This document shows, one piece after another, positions 48,944-57,913 of a DNA stretch of 64,000 nucleotides. The stretch is taken from contig NZ_JAUOPE010000006.1 in the NCBI RefSeq assembly GCF_030546755.1, positions 124,001 to 188,000 on the forward strand. Reading direction: 5' to 3'. The position numbers and the translations under genes were made by a program. The notes below the pieces were generated by a model. It was not told the origin of the DNA and made no database searches. It saw nothing but the letters and a program-made list of their open reading frames with translations. Numbering within the stretch: position 1 is the stretch's first letter; every line of letters starts with the position of its first letter. Source of the DNA: Colwellia sp. 1_MG-2023. Its GTDB lineage: Bacteria > Pseudomonadota > Gammaproteobacteria > Enterobacterales > Alteromonadaceae.

Positions 48944-49983
48944 TATTTATTCTTTCCGCTTGCTACTTGATTTGTTTCTTTATTTGAAATGTTTACCATG
49001 GTTTGTAACGTTTCTAAGGCTTTGCCTGTAGCCAATACTTTTGCTGCTATTGCTGCTGCTGAAGGTAAATCTGCTGCTTTGCCATGCAGGTAAAGTAAGG
49101 CCGCACAATTGATGATCACCGCATCGTTATGCGCTGGTTGACCTTGACCTGATAAAATCGCTTTTATGATATCGGCATTTTCTTGTGGAGTGCCACCTTT
49201 AATATCTTCTAAGGTATAACGAGAAAGACCAAAGTCTTCAGGTGTAATAGTGCGCTCAGTTAATTCGCCATGGTTAATTTCGGTGATTTGTGTTTCACCA
49301 TGTAAAGCAATTTCATCGAGTCCACTGCCATGAACTACCCAGCCTCGTTTCACGCCGGTTAATATTAAACTTTGCGCCATGGTAGGAATTAACTCGGGGG
49401 TATACACGCCTAATAGCATTACTTGTGGGCAAGCAGGGTTAACGAGTGGTCCTAAAATATTAAATAATGTACGAATACCCATAGCTTTGCGAACAGGACC
49501 GGCATATTTAAACCCCGGATGATAAGCTGGGGCATATAAAAAGCATAAGTTACTTACTTGTAAACATTCACTAGCGACTGCCGGAGACATCATTAAATTC
49601 ACACCAAAGGCTTCTAATAAATCAGCAGATCCTGACATACTTGAAACGCTTCGGTTGCCATGTTTGGCCATCGTCAAGCCACAAGCCGCGGCTAGTATCG
49701 CCGCAGTCGTTGAAATATTAATCGTATTAGCGCCATCGCCGCCAGTTCCTACGCAATCAGCAACCCCATTTTCTTGTAAAGGGAAGTCGGTTGCATAATC
49801 TCTTACAGCTACCGCTGCACCCGCAATTTCTTCAGGGGTTTCGCCTTTTATTTTTAAAGCCGTTAATACAGAGGCCAGCATTTCTGGTGCTATTTTTCCT
49901 TGCATTACTTCGCTAAAAAACGTGTGAGCTTGCGTTTGGCTTAATGATTGGCCATCAACTAATTGTTGTAATACATTACTCAT
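48943..49983 (-). CDS. trpD: Anthranilate phosphoribosyltransferase
   Basis: 346 residues. The PRPP-binding motif is VGTGGDGANTINIST; KHGNRSVSSMSGSADLLEAFG is the anthranilate/PRPP region. It is separate from trpG here, unlike the enteric trpGD fusion. Overlaps trpG by 8 bases. Confidence 0.97.
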   Translation of the reverse strand: MSNVLQQLVDGQSLSQTQAHTFFSEVMQGKIAPEMLASVLTALKIKGETPEEIAGAAVAVRDYATDFPLQENGVADCVGTGGDGANTINISTTAAILAAACGLTMAKHGNRSVSSMSGSADLLEAFGVNLMMSPAVASECLQVSNLCFLYAPAYHPGFKYAGPVRKAMGIRTLFNILGPLVNPACPQVMLLGVYTPELIPTMAQSLILTGVKRGWVVHGSGLDEIALHGETQITEINHGELTERTITPEDFGLSRYTLEDIKGGTPQENADIIKAILSGQGQPAHNDAVIINCAALLYLHGKAADLPSAAAIAAKVLATGKALETLQTMVNISNKETNQVASGKNK

Positions 49984-50674
49984 AAGAACTCCCTGTTTGT
50001 TGCTGGATATTTTCTGGTAATTGACTGGTTTGGGCTGAATTTGACGTTAAACATTCAATGGCTTGTGCTAATAAATTGCTGCCATATGTCGTTAAAATAG
50101 ACTCTGGATGGAACTGAAAACCTATTACTCTGTCTGTATTATGTTCAATTGCCATAGGTAAAACGACACCATCGCTGGTGGTAAATTGCGCTGTCATGGT
50201 TAAACTGTTTGGCATTTTTGTGGCGACTAATGAATGATAACGCGCTACAGGAAGCGGTTGCTGAATATTGTTAAAGGCGTTATTACCATCATGTTGTACG
50301 TTCGACGCTTTTCCATGAATAATTTCAGGTGCTCGGCCAACAATACCGCCATAATATTCAATTAACGCTTGATGCCCTAAACAAATACCCAAGATAGGGT
50401 ATTTACCGGCGGTTTTTTCAATAAGCTGCATTAAGCAGCCCGCTTTACTTGGCTCTCCAGGACCAGGCGATAACACCAATAATACCGGAGTTTCACATGC
50501 TTGAATTTGTTCTAAAATATAGTCAGCACTGATGGTGTTTCGATAAATAGTTGGCTCAAATCCTAAACATTGAAATTCATCAACAAGGTTATAGGTGAAA
50601 GAGTCTAAATTATCCAACATGAAAATTTTAACGTGTTCAGTGTTGTTATTCTTTGGGGTAGAGGATAGTGACAT
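49976..50674 (-). CDS. trpG: Anthranilate synthase component II (glutamine amidotransferase)
   Basis: 232 residues. Class I amidotransferase: LSPGPGEPSKAG, the nucleophile Cys in GICLGHQAL, and FQFHPES with the catalytic His and Glu. It feeds ammonia to TrpE. A ~30-residue Gln/Ser tail follows the domain. It starts one base into the trpE stop. Confidence 0.97.
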   Translation of the reverse strand: MSLSSTPKNNNTEHVKIFMLDNLDSFTYNLVDEFQCLGFEPTIYRNTISADYILEQIQACETPVLLVLSPGPGEPSKAGCLMQLIEKTAGKYPILGICLGHQALIEYYGGIVGRAPEIIHGKASNVQHDGNNAFNNIQQPLPVARYHSLVATKMPNSLTMTAQFTTSDGVVLPMAIEHNTDRVIGFQFHPESILTTYGSNLLAQAIECLTSNSAQTSQLPENIQQQTGSSYE

Positions 50675-52311
50675 TACTTAGCCTCCTGTTCATGATTGAT
50701 ATTTATTGTTGAAGACAGGTTTTTCATTCTAGCCGCTTTTTGAATTGCACTGATCACCGCTTGGGCTTTTTGACGGGTTTCATTGGCTTCAGCTTGGGGA
50801 TCTGAGTCAAACACCACGCCTGCACCTGCTTGAACGTGCGCCATTTGATTTTTAACAAATGCACTACGAATGACAATACAAGTATCCATGTCGCCATCGC
50901 CAGTTAAATAGCCAACCGCACCGCCATAACTGCCTCGGCGTTTGCCTTCAAATTGTCGGATCAATTCGGTTGCTCTGACTTTTGGCGCACCTGATAATGT
51001 ACCCATATTCATACAAGCTTGATACGCATGTAATGCGTCTAAGTCGTCACTTAACGTGCCACAAACTCTTGATACTAAATGCATCACATGTGAGTAACGG
51101 TCAACCTTAAGTAAATCGGCCACATGTCGAGTACCCGCTTTACTTACGCGCGCCACATCATTTCGCGCTAAGTCAACTAGCATAATATGTTCAGAAAGCT
51201 CTTTTTTGTCTTGACGTAACTCCAGCTCAATTCGACAATCTAAGTCTAATGAAAACTCACCATTAGCTTTATAGCCACGCGGACGAGTACCAGCGATAGG
51301 GTAAATTTCAACTTGTCTGTTATGTTGTTGATATTTAATTGCTGATTCAGGCGATGCACCGAACATGCAAAAGTCTTCATCTTGGAAATAAAACATATAA
51401 GGGCTTGGATTACTTTCTCGTAATGCTAAATAAGCGTTAAAGGTATCTTCACAAGGTAAACTAAAGGTACGAGAAGGAACCACTTGAAAAATGTCCCCGG
51501 CTTTAATGTGCTCTTTTAACGCGATTACCGTTTGGCAAAAGTCTTCATCGCTGATATCGCAAGTCACTTCTGTTGGGGCAACTGAGTCAATATATTGTGT
51601 TTGCGGTGGAGCGATATCACTTTCTACTAAGGCTTTAATTGCCGATAAACGTCGGGCAATTTCAAAATGACATTTTTGTTGTTCTGGACCTGAAAAAACA
51701 TTGGCAATCACTTCGCTTGAACGTTTTTCATGATCAATGACTACTAAAGTTTCTGCTAAGTAGTAAACAAAGTCTGGGCAAGTATTATCACTTTCTTGAA
51801 CGTTTGGCAGTTTTTCACTCATGGTGATCATATCAAATGCAAATGCGCCGCCAAGAAAAACTGCAAAGGGATGATGCGTTTCATTGTTGAGTTGCTGAAA
51901 AATCCGTAAGCTTTGAAACGGGTTTGTAGCTAATAAGCGTGATTTTTCATCTAATGTTTGTGCGGTTTCTGCAAAAGTAGCCTGTAAACTTTTACCGTGA
52001 AAGGTAATGGTTGCGTGTGCCGCTAATTCTTGTTTAGCAAAAGCAATCGCAGCTTCACCGTTAACGCTTAGCGGTGTGAAACTAACTTGGTTACCATGAC
52101 AAACAATTTTTATCGCGGCATCAACGAGCAATAAACTTTTTAATTGATGTTTTTTATCAATCTCTGCCGACTCTAACAAAAGATTGTTACTTTTATTGCC
52201 GCACAATTTTTTAAACAATGTTAATGGGTCTGATTGATAACTCGCTTTGCTCGATAAAGTATTTACCGAGCCTATTTCTGTATGAGCTGTGGGGTCAAAT
52301 ATTGCCTTCAT
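50674..52311 (-). CDS. trpE: Anthranilate synthase component I
   Basis: 545 residues. The N-terminal LLLESAEIDKK contains the LLES motif that binds tryptophan for feedback inhibition. The chorismate-binding domain has DIFQVVPSR, the IAGTRPRG region and the C-terminal GAGVVFDSDPQAE. It converts chorismate to anthranilate with TrpG. The start overlaps the DAHP synthase stop (ATGA). Confidence 0.97.
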   Translation of the reverse strand: MKAIFDPTAHTEIGSVNTLSSKASYQSDPLTLFKKLCGNKSNNLLLESAEIDKKHQLKSLLLVDAAIKIVCHGNQVSFTPLSVNGEAAIAFAKQELAAHATITFHGKSLQATFAETAQTLDEKSRLLATNPFQSLRIFQQLNNETHHPFAVFLGGAFAFDMITMSEKLPNVQESDNTCPDFVYYLAETLVVIDHEKRSSEVIANVFSGPEQQKCHFEIARRLSAIKALVESDIAPPQTQYIDSVAPTEVTCDISDEDFCQTVIALKEHIKAGDIFQVVPSRTFSLPCEDTFNAYLALRESNPSPYMFYFQDEDFCMFGASPESAIKYQQHNRQVEIYPIAGTRPRGYKANGEFSLDLDCRIELELRQDKKELSEHIMLVDLARNDVARVSKAGTRHVADLLKVDRYSHVMHLVSRVCGTLSDDLDALHAYQACMNMGTLSGAPKVRATELIRQFEGKRRGSYGGAVGYLTGDGDMDTCIVIRSAFVKNQMAHVQAGAGVVFDSDPQAEANETRQKAQAVISAIQKAARMKNLSSTININHEQEAK

Positions 52312-53324
52312 AATGTTTTACCTGCTGCGGAAACAAAAGGTTTTATATCTGCCATTAACGTCTCAAAGTCGTCAGCAGTGAGTGCTTGATGACCATCTGA
52401 AAGGGCTTCTTTAGGATTTAAATGTGTTTCAACAATAATACCATCAGCCCCCACAGCAACAGCCGCGCGTGATAAAGGATTGATTAACGATTTTACACCT
52501 GTGCCATGAGAAGGGTCGACAAAAACGGGAAGATGAGATTTTTCTTTTAAATAAGCTACGGCGTTTAAATCTAAAGTATTGCGAGTCGCTGTTTCAAAGG
52601 TGCGAATGCCACGTTCACATAAAATGACATTCGGGTTACCGGCATTGATTATATATTCTGCTGCAAGTAACAACTCTTCAAGTGTTGCACTCATGCCGCG
52701 TTTTAGTAAAACGGCTTTGTCGGCTTGTTCTCCAACGGCTTCAAGTAAACGAAAGTTTTGCATATTACGCGCGCCAATTTGATAACAATCAACGTATTCA
52801 TGCATTAATTTAGCGTCATTAGGATCAATAATTTCTGAGACAATTGGAAGACCATATTTTTCTTTCGCCGCTTTTAATAATTGCAAACCTTCTAATCCTA
52901 ATCCTTGAAAACTATAAGGACTGGTTCTTGGTTTGAAAGCACCACCACGTAATAATGGCACACCTTGTTGTTTAATCATGTCGCTGATACCAAACAATTG
53001 CGCTTGGCTTTCAACGGAACAAGGTCCTGCAATGACGGTAAAATTGCCACCCCCGACTTTTACACCGCCAATTGACACAATAGAGTCATGAGCTTGTAGT
53101 TCTCGGCTAACTAATTTGTAGGGGCTCAGTACCGGTTTGATTTCATCTACCATAGGGTAGCTATCAAGGTGAAGCTGACGTAATACGCGTTCATCGCCTA
53201 ATGCGCCTAGAACGGTGCGTTCAATACCCGGCATATAAAGCGGTTTTAAGCCGAGGCTAGATATTTTATCTAATATTTCATTGGCATCTTTTTCAGATGC
53301 TTGTGGTTTTAATATGATGATCAT
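52308..53324 (-). CDS. 3-deoxy-7-phosphoheptulonate synthase, type I-beta
   Basis: 338 residues. An N-terminal ferredoxin/ACT-like domain of ~65 residues (MIIILKPQASEKDANEILDK) is fused to a barrel with VIAGPCSVES, GAFKPRTSPYSFQGLG and VDPSHGTG. The length and layout match the Thermotoga-type I-beta enzyme rather than the I-alpha AroFGH enzymes of enterics. It condenses PEP with erythrose-4-phosphate, the first step to chorismate. As the first gene of the trp operon it should be controlled by the leader at 53468-53612. Confidence 0.95.
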   Translation of the reverse strand: MIIILKPQASEKDANEILDKISSLGLKPLYMPGIERTVLGALGDERVLRQLHLDSYPMVDEIKPVLSPYKLVSRELQAHDSIVSIGGVKVGGGNFTVIAGPCSVESQAQLFGISDMIKQQGVPLLRGGAFKPRTSPYSFQGLGLEGLQLLKAAKEKYGLPIVSEIIDPNDAKLMHEYVDCYQIGARNMQNFRLLEAVGEQADKAVLLKRGMSATLEELLLAAEYIINAGNPNVILCERGIRTFETATRNTLDLNAVAYLKEKSHLPVFVDPSHGTGVKSLINPLSRAAVAVGADGIIVETHLNPKEALSDGHQALTADDFETLMADIKPFVSAAGKTL

Positions 53325-53467
53325 GATTATTTCCTAAATCTGTTAAATTATTAAGTTCGGTCAACCAGCGTAAATAGGCTGAAGCCACCATATAAACCAA
53401 CTTTTTACTCGTGTTGTTAACATTGTTAACCCTTATATTTTTGTTCGTGATGTATTTTAAACGTAAT

Positions 53468-53507
53468 AAAAAAGAAAAACCCGCTTAAGTGATTAAGCGG
53501 GTTTTCA
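53468..53507 (-). terminator. trp attenuator (intrinsic terminator)
   Basis: On the minus strand, AACCCGCTTAA (53493-53503) pairs with TTAAGCGGGTT (53478-53488), followed by TTTTTCTTTTTT. Its first arm can instead pair with TTAAGTGGGTT (53549-53559) to form an antiterminator. Confidence 0.9.
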
Positions 53508-53537
53508 GAATTTTTTTGCGATTTCTTTTATGAAAAG

Positions 53538-53597
53538 CAAACTATCACAACCCACTTAAGTAGAGTTATGCCACCACCAAATTAATGAATTAGTTTG
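53538..53597 (-). promoter_or_regulatory. trp leader alternative RNA structures (arms 1 and 2)
   Basis: CAAACTA (53591-53597) can pair with TAGTTTG (53538-53544), the 1:2 hairpin. TTAAGTGGGTT (53549-53559) overlaps the leader stop codon and is fully complementary, with one G-U pair, to the first terminator arm. A ribosome stalled at the Trp codons would free it to act as antiterminator. Confidence 0.8.
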
Positions 53598-53612
53598 TTT
53601 TACTTGTATCAT
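53556..53612 (-). CDS. trpL: trp operon leader peptide
   Basis: An 18-residue ORF, MIQVKQTNSLIWWWHNST, with three consecutive UGG codons. It ends in the antiterminator arm and lies 230 bases upstream of the DAHP synthase start. An AGG stands 11 bases before the ATG, a slightly long spacing. It has the expected features of ribosome-mediated attenuation: tandem Trp codons, a stop near the 1:2 hairpin, and a downstream terminator with competing pairings. No confident promoter was found; a TTGACA (53683-53688) lies upstream but lacks a well-spaced -10. Confidence 0.88.
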   Translation of the reverse strand: MIQVKQTNSLIWWWHNST

Positions 53613-53633
53613 TCGTTTATTAACCTAAGTAAA

Positions 53634-54542
53634 ATGAGTTTGCGAAAAAAATCCTCTATAGAAGAACTTATTATGCCATTGATGTCAACCGAAAATTTTG
53701 CCGATTTTAAAAATCGCCGTGTTGATCTACACAGTCATACTAAGTGCTCTGACGGTGGCCTTACGCCTGAAGAGTTGATAGAACGTGCAGTTAACTTTCA
53801 AATTGATGTGCTGGCGATCACAGATCATGACACTACCGCTGCGCTTGATATTGCTAAAGCGTATATCGTAGAAAAAAATCATCCAATAAAACTCATCGAA
53901 GGTATTGAAATTTCAACCGAATGGCAAGGATTTGAAATTCATATTGTCGGTTTAAATATTGATAAATCTTCGCCGGTTTTAAAACAGTTAATTGCTGAAC
54001 AACAAACTGCCAGAGAAAATCGCGCGTTATCCATGGGCGAAAAACTCGCTAAATGCGGTTTTGACAATATTTATGAAAAAGCAAAGGCGTTGGCCGGTGA
54101 AGGCTCTATTACTCGCGCTCATTTTGCTAAAGTGTTATTGCAACAAGGCAGTGTAGCTAAAATGCAAGCGGCGTTTGATAAATACATTGGCAAAGGTAAA
54201 CGTGCTTATGTGAAACCAACGTGGTGCTCAATTGAGCAGGCAATTGATGTCATTCATCAAGCGGGTGGTCAAGCGGTGATGGCGCATCCAATTCGATATG
54301 ATTTATCGACAAAGTGGTTACGTCGATTAGTGGCGCAGTTTAAAGAAGCAGGTGGTGATGGTTTAGAAATAGTTTTACCACAAATGAATAACGATCAGCG
54401 CCGTTTGATGCTAAGCTTTTGTTTAGAATATGAATTACATGCTTCAATGGGCTCTGACTTTCATTATCCAAGTAAATGGTCAGATTTAGGTCGAAATTTA
54501 GTGATGCCAGAAGGTGTTTCGCCTATTTGGCAATTGTTTTAA
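53634..54542 (+). CDS. rnm: PHP-domain 5'-3' exoribonuclease (RNase AM, YciV/TrpH)
   Basis: About 302 residues. The PHP metal motifs are VDLHSHTKCSDG, ITDHDTTAA, AHFAKVL and the late GSDFHYPSKW. In E. coli this gene neighbours trp and the enzyme trims 5' ends of small structured RNAs and rRNA. ATGs at 53634, 53673 and 53682 are all possible; family length favours the later two. Divergent from trpL. Confidence 0.9.
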   Translation: MSLRKKSSIEELIMPLMSTENFADFKNRRVDLHSHTKCSDGGLTPEELIERAVNFQIDVLAITDHDTTAALDIAKAYIVEKNHPIKLIEGIEISTEWQGFEIHIVGLNIDKSSPVLKQLIAEQQTARENRALSMGEKLAKCGFDNIYEKAKALAGEGSITRAHFAKVLLQQGSVAKMQAAFDKYIGKGKRAYVKPTWCSIEQAIDVIHQAGGQAVMAHPIRYDLSTKWLRRLVAQFKEAGGDGLEIVLPQMNNDQRRLMLSFCLEYELHASMGSDFHYPSKWSDLGRNLVMPEGVSPIWQLF

Positions 54543-54554
54543 AAGGAATCACTT

Positions 54555-55175
54555 ATGAGTCAGTTTTTCTACGTTCACCCTGATAATCCTCAAGGCCGTT
54601 TGATGAAGCAAGCCGCTGAAATCATTCGCCAAGGCGGCGTGATTGTTTATCCTACCGATTCTGGCTATGCATTAGGATGTCATATTGGTGATAAAAAAGC
54701 GCTTGATAGAATTTGCCGCATTCGTGATATTGATAAAAATCATAACTTTACTTTAGTGTGTAAAGACTTATCCGAACTTTCAGAATATACCCGTGTCGAT
54801 AACAGCGCCTTTCGAGCGTTAAAAAACAATACCCCCGGGCCTTACACGTTTATTTTTAAAGCCAGTAAAGAAGTGCCGAAACGATTATTGAATCCGAAAA
54901 AACGCACTATTGGAATTCGTGTACCAGATAATGCCATTGTACATGGTTTATTGGCCGCACTTGAAGAGCCTATTATGTCGACGACGTTGATTATGCCGGG
55001 AAAAAATATGGCGGAATATGATCCTGAAAATATCCGTGATATGTTAGAACATCAAGTTGATTTGATCATTAACGGTGGTCATTTAGGCGAGCATCCAACT
55101 ACGGTAATTGACTATTCCGAAGGAGAGGCACAAATTATTCGTGTAGGGGAAGGCGACCCGACACCTTTTGAATAA
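54555..55175 (+). CDS. yciO: YciO family protein (Sua5/YrdC-like)
   Basis: 206 residues with the YrdC fold: GGVIVYPTDSGYALGCHIGDKKALDRICRIR, NFTLVCKDLSELSEYTRV and TIGIRVPDN. Related to the t6A enzyme TsaC but the YciO branch has an uncertain role. It is 12 bases after rnm, as in E. coli. Confidence 0.93.
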   Translation: MSQFFYVHPDNPQGRLMKQAAEIIRQGGVIVYPTDSGYALGCHIGDKKALDRICRIRDIDKNHNFTLVCKDLSELSEYTRVDNSAFRALKNNTPGPYTFIFKASKEVPKRLLNPKKRTIGIRVPDNAIVHGLLAALEEPIMSTTLIMPGKNMAEYDPENIRDMLEHQVDLIINGGHLGEHPTTVIDYSEGEAQIIRVGEGDPTPFE

Positions 55176-55202
55176 TTCAATTAACTTAACGTTATAATAT
55201 TT

Positions 55203-56084
55203 ATGCAAAATAATGCTGAACATGATCAAGTAAACAAACTCACTACGGGCAACTTGCAAGCGGGTGAAATGCAGCAGCAAGTACTGCCGTTTGCTTTCAT
55301 TCGAGGCGAAGCCATAGTTGAAAAGCCGCAAGATTTATTTATCCCGCCGGATGCTTTAGAAATTATCTTAGAGTCATTCGAAGGACCACTCGATTTACTG
55401 TTATATCTTATTAAAAAGCAAAAGTTTGATATTTTAGATCTGCCAATCGCGCCTATAACCACACAATACATGAGTTATGTGGAATTGATGAAAGACGTTA
55501 AACTTGAATTAGCGGCAGAATATTTAGTGATGGCGGCAATTTTAGCAGAAATTAAATCACGTTTACTATTACCAAAGCAGCAAGTTGAAGAAGACGAAGA
55601 AGACCCCAGAGCAGAGTTAGTGCGCCGTTTACAAGAGTATGAAGTTATTAAACGAGCAGCGCAAAATATTGATGAGCTTCCGCGTTTAGAACGTGATATT
55701 GCGATAGCGAATGCCAGTTTTTCAACTACTTTTACGTATAAAACTCGAGCGGCAGAGGTCGAATTAGCCGATTTAGTAACTGCTCTTCAAGCTGTGTTAA
55801 AAAGAACGCAAGCCTTTGAACATCATCATATTGCGAAAGAAACGCTGTCAACTCGTCAGAGAATGAGTGACATATTAACAAAATTGTCAGCCGCTAATGG
55901 CAATCACTTTATTAAATTTGAATCCTTGTTCGATGTCAGCGAAGGCAGGCATGGGGTTGTCGTGACTTTTTTAGCGGTATTAGAGCTATTAAAAGAACAA
56001 TTAATAGTATGTCAGCAAGTGCAAAACCTAGGGGATATTCATGTTCGCTTAAAAGAGGCTGAAGACAGTTATGATCAGCACTAA
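55203..56084 (+). CDS. scpA: Segregation and condensation protein A
   Basis: 293 residues. SFEGPLDLLLYLIKKQKFDILDLPIAPIT is the N-terminal kleisin motif, and the C-terminal winged helix includes VVTFLAVLELLKEQLI. It bridges SMC heads for chromosome organisation. Overlaps scpB by 14 bases. Confidence 0.95.
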   Translation: MQNNAEHDQVNKLTTGNLQAGEMQQQVLPFAFIRGEAIVEKPQDLFIPPDALEIILESFEGPLDLLLYLIKKQKFDILDLPIAPITTQYMSYVELMKDVKLELAAEYLVMAAILAEIKSRLLLPKQQVEEDEEDPRAELVRRLQEYEVIKRAAQNIDELPRLERDIAIANASFSTTFTYKTRAAEVELADLVTALQAVLKRTQAFEHHHIAKETLSTRQRMSDILTKLSAANGNHFIKFESLFDVSEGRHGVVVTFLAVLELLKEQLIVCQQVQNLGDIHVRLKEAEDSYDQH

Positions 56085-56652
56085 ACACCTCGAACAACTT
56101 ATTGAAGCGGCAGTATTTTCATCGGATAAACCTTTATCGATAAAAAAGATTAAAGATCAATTACTTCCCCATTATGGTATTGCAACTCCACAAATTAAAC
56201 AGGCATTAATTAATATTGAAAAGCATTATCGGCCGCGTGGTGTTAATTTAGTTGAAGTTGCATCAGGTTTTCAATTTCAAATAAAAGCTGAACATAACGA
56301 AGACATTGCGTTATTAACTGAAGAAAAACCGCAGAAATATTCACGAGCTTTATTAGAAACCTTAGCACTGATAGCTTATAAACAACCGATCACTCGCAGT
56401 GAAATTGAAGATGTCCGCGGCGTAGCAGTGAGTAGCCATATTATTAAAACGTTAATTGAACGCGAATGGATAAAAATATTGGGTTATAAAGAAGTCCCCG
56501 GCAGGCCTTCTATGTATGGAACTACTAAAGAGTTTTTGGATTATTTTTCTTTAAAATCGTTAGATCAATTACCAGATTTAATCCCGATAGAAGAATCTTC
56601 TATCGTTAATGGTACGATGCAAGATATAATACCCTTTAACATAAAGAAGTAA
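56071..56652 (+). CDS. scpB: Segregation and condensation protein B
   Basis: 193 residues with two winged-helix domains; LETLALIAYKQPITRSEIEDVRGVAVSSHIIKTLIE and GYKEVPGRPSMYGTTKEFLDYF are ScpB signatures. It binds ScpA as a dimer. The start ATG lies within scpA, so the two are translationally coupled. Confidence 0.95.
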   Translation: MISTKHLEQLIEAAVFSSDKPLSIKKIKDQLLPHYGIATPQIKQALINIEKHYRPRGVNLVEVASGFQFQIKAEHNEDIALLTEEKPQKYSRALLETLALIAYKQPITRSEIEDVRGVAVSSHIIKTLIEREWIKILGYKEVPGRPSMYGTTKEFLDYFSLKSLDQLPDLIPIEESSIVNGTMQDIIPFNIKK

Positions 56653-56999
56653 CCACATAGAACGATACGGACGACATTAGAATAAACAAAATATGCGTAG
56701 ATATAGTCATTGTACATTAAGCAAATTTTGTGAAGTTATCATGGTGGTCATACGTTTGTGAAGGACGAGCTTTAAAAGCATATTAGGCGGCGTTATTGAT
56801 TTTGATACGGGATAACCATTCTCTGCTATCAATTCCTTGCCTCTAAATTTTTAAATTATCGCTAAGAGCGCACTTTCTTATTTGGACTGGTATAATGCCG
56901 AATAATGAGTGATTACTCAATCAATTGAGACAGAAACTAAGCAAGAGAAATGGCCAATCTTGGCAATTGTGATGTTACTGACGGAAGAGAGTTAGACCT
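56653..56999 (+). promoter_or_regulatory. scpB-rluB intergenic region with extended -10 promoter
   Basis: 347 bases without a gene. TGGTATAAT (56888-56896) is a good extended -10 for rluB, leaving a leader of ~100 bases. Nothing else is recognised. Confidence 0.5.
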
Positions 57000-57863
57000 A
57001 TGTCTGAAAAACTACAAAAAGTATTAGCCCGTGCGGGGAAAGGTTCACGCCGAGAAATGGAAACGGTGATCAGTGCAGGACGCATTACAGTTAATGGCAA
57101 GGTGGCTTATTTAGGTGATCGTGTCGAAGGCAATGAACAAATAAAAATTGATGGCCATTCGGTCAGTCTACAAAGCAAAGAAGACGAGCTTTGCAGGGTG
57201 TTAATGTACAATAAACCTGAAGGGGAAATGTGTACCCGTAAAGATCCCGAAGGTCGTCCGACGGTTTTTGACCGCTTACCAAAGCTAGAGTCTGGTCGCT
57301 GGATAGCAGTAGGTCGATTAGATATTAATACTTCAGGCATGTTACTTTTTACCACGGATGGAGAATTAGCGAATCGTTTAATGCATCCTTCACAAAAAGT
57401 TGAACGTGAATATGCCGTTCGAGTATTTGGTGAAGTTACCGAGGCCATGCTACAAACACTAAGAGCTGGTGTTAAATTAGAAGATGGCCCTGCACGTTTT
57501 CAAAAAATTACTTACCGTGGCGGTGAAGGGCGAAATCATTGGTTCCATGTGGTATTGTCTGAAGGACGAAATCGCGAAGTACGTCGTTTATGGGAAAGCC
57601 AAGATGTACAAGTGAGTCGCTTGATTCGTGTCCGTTATGGCGATATGGAATTAAAACGTCAATTACCATCGGGTGGTTGGACAGAGTTAAACCTGCAAGA
57701 TGTGAACTATTATCGCAAGTTAGTGAAACTTCCGCTTGAAACGCAAAGTAAAGTTAAAGTGGATGAAAAAGCGATGGATAACGCGAAAAGTCGACGTATT
57801 CGTCGTTCAGTGAAAAAACATCAACATCGAAGCCAACAAGCCACTAGAAGACGTAGAAGTTAA
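57000..57863 (+). CDS. rluB: 23S rRNA pseudouridine(2605) synthase
   Basis: 287 residues. The S4 domain ([21 protein letters not shown]) is followed by the RsuA-type catalytic core with the Asp in [17 protein letters not shown] and the REYAVRV motif. A very basic Arg/Lys C-terminal tail is typical of RluB. It converts U2605 of 23S rRNA. Confidence 0.93.
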   Translation: MSEKLQKVLARAGKGSRREMETVISAGRITVNGKVAYLGDRVEGNEQIKIDGHSVSLQSKEDELCRVLMYNKPEGEMCTRKDPEGRPTVFDRLPKLESGRWIAVGRLDINTSGMLLFTTDGELANRLMHPSQKVEREYAVRVFGEVTEAMLQTLRAGVKLEDGPARFQKITYRGGEGRNHWFHVVLSEGRNREVRRLWESQDVQVSRLIRVRYGDMELKRQLPSGGWTELNLQDVNYYRKLVKLPLETQSKVKVDEKAMDNAKSRRIRRSVKKHQHRSQQATRRRRS

Positions 57864-57913
57864 CGCGAAAATTTGCTGTTTGATTTGTCGTTCACCAATA
57901 AAGGGAAACTTTT

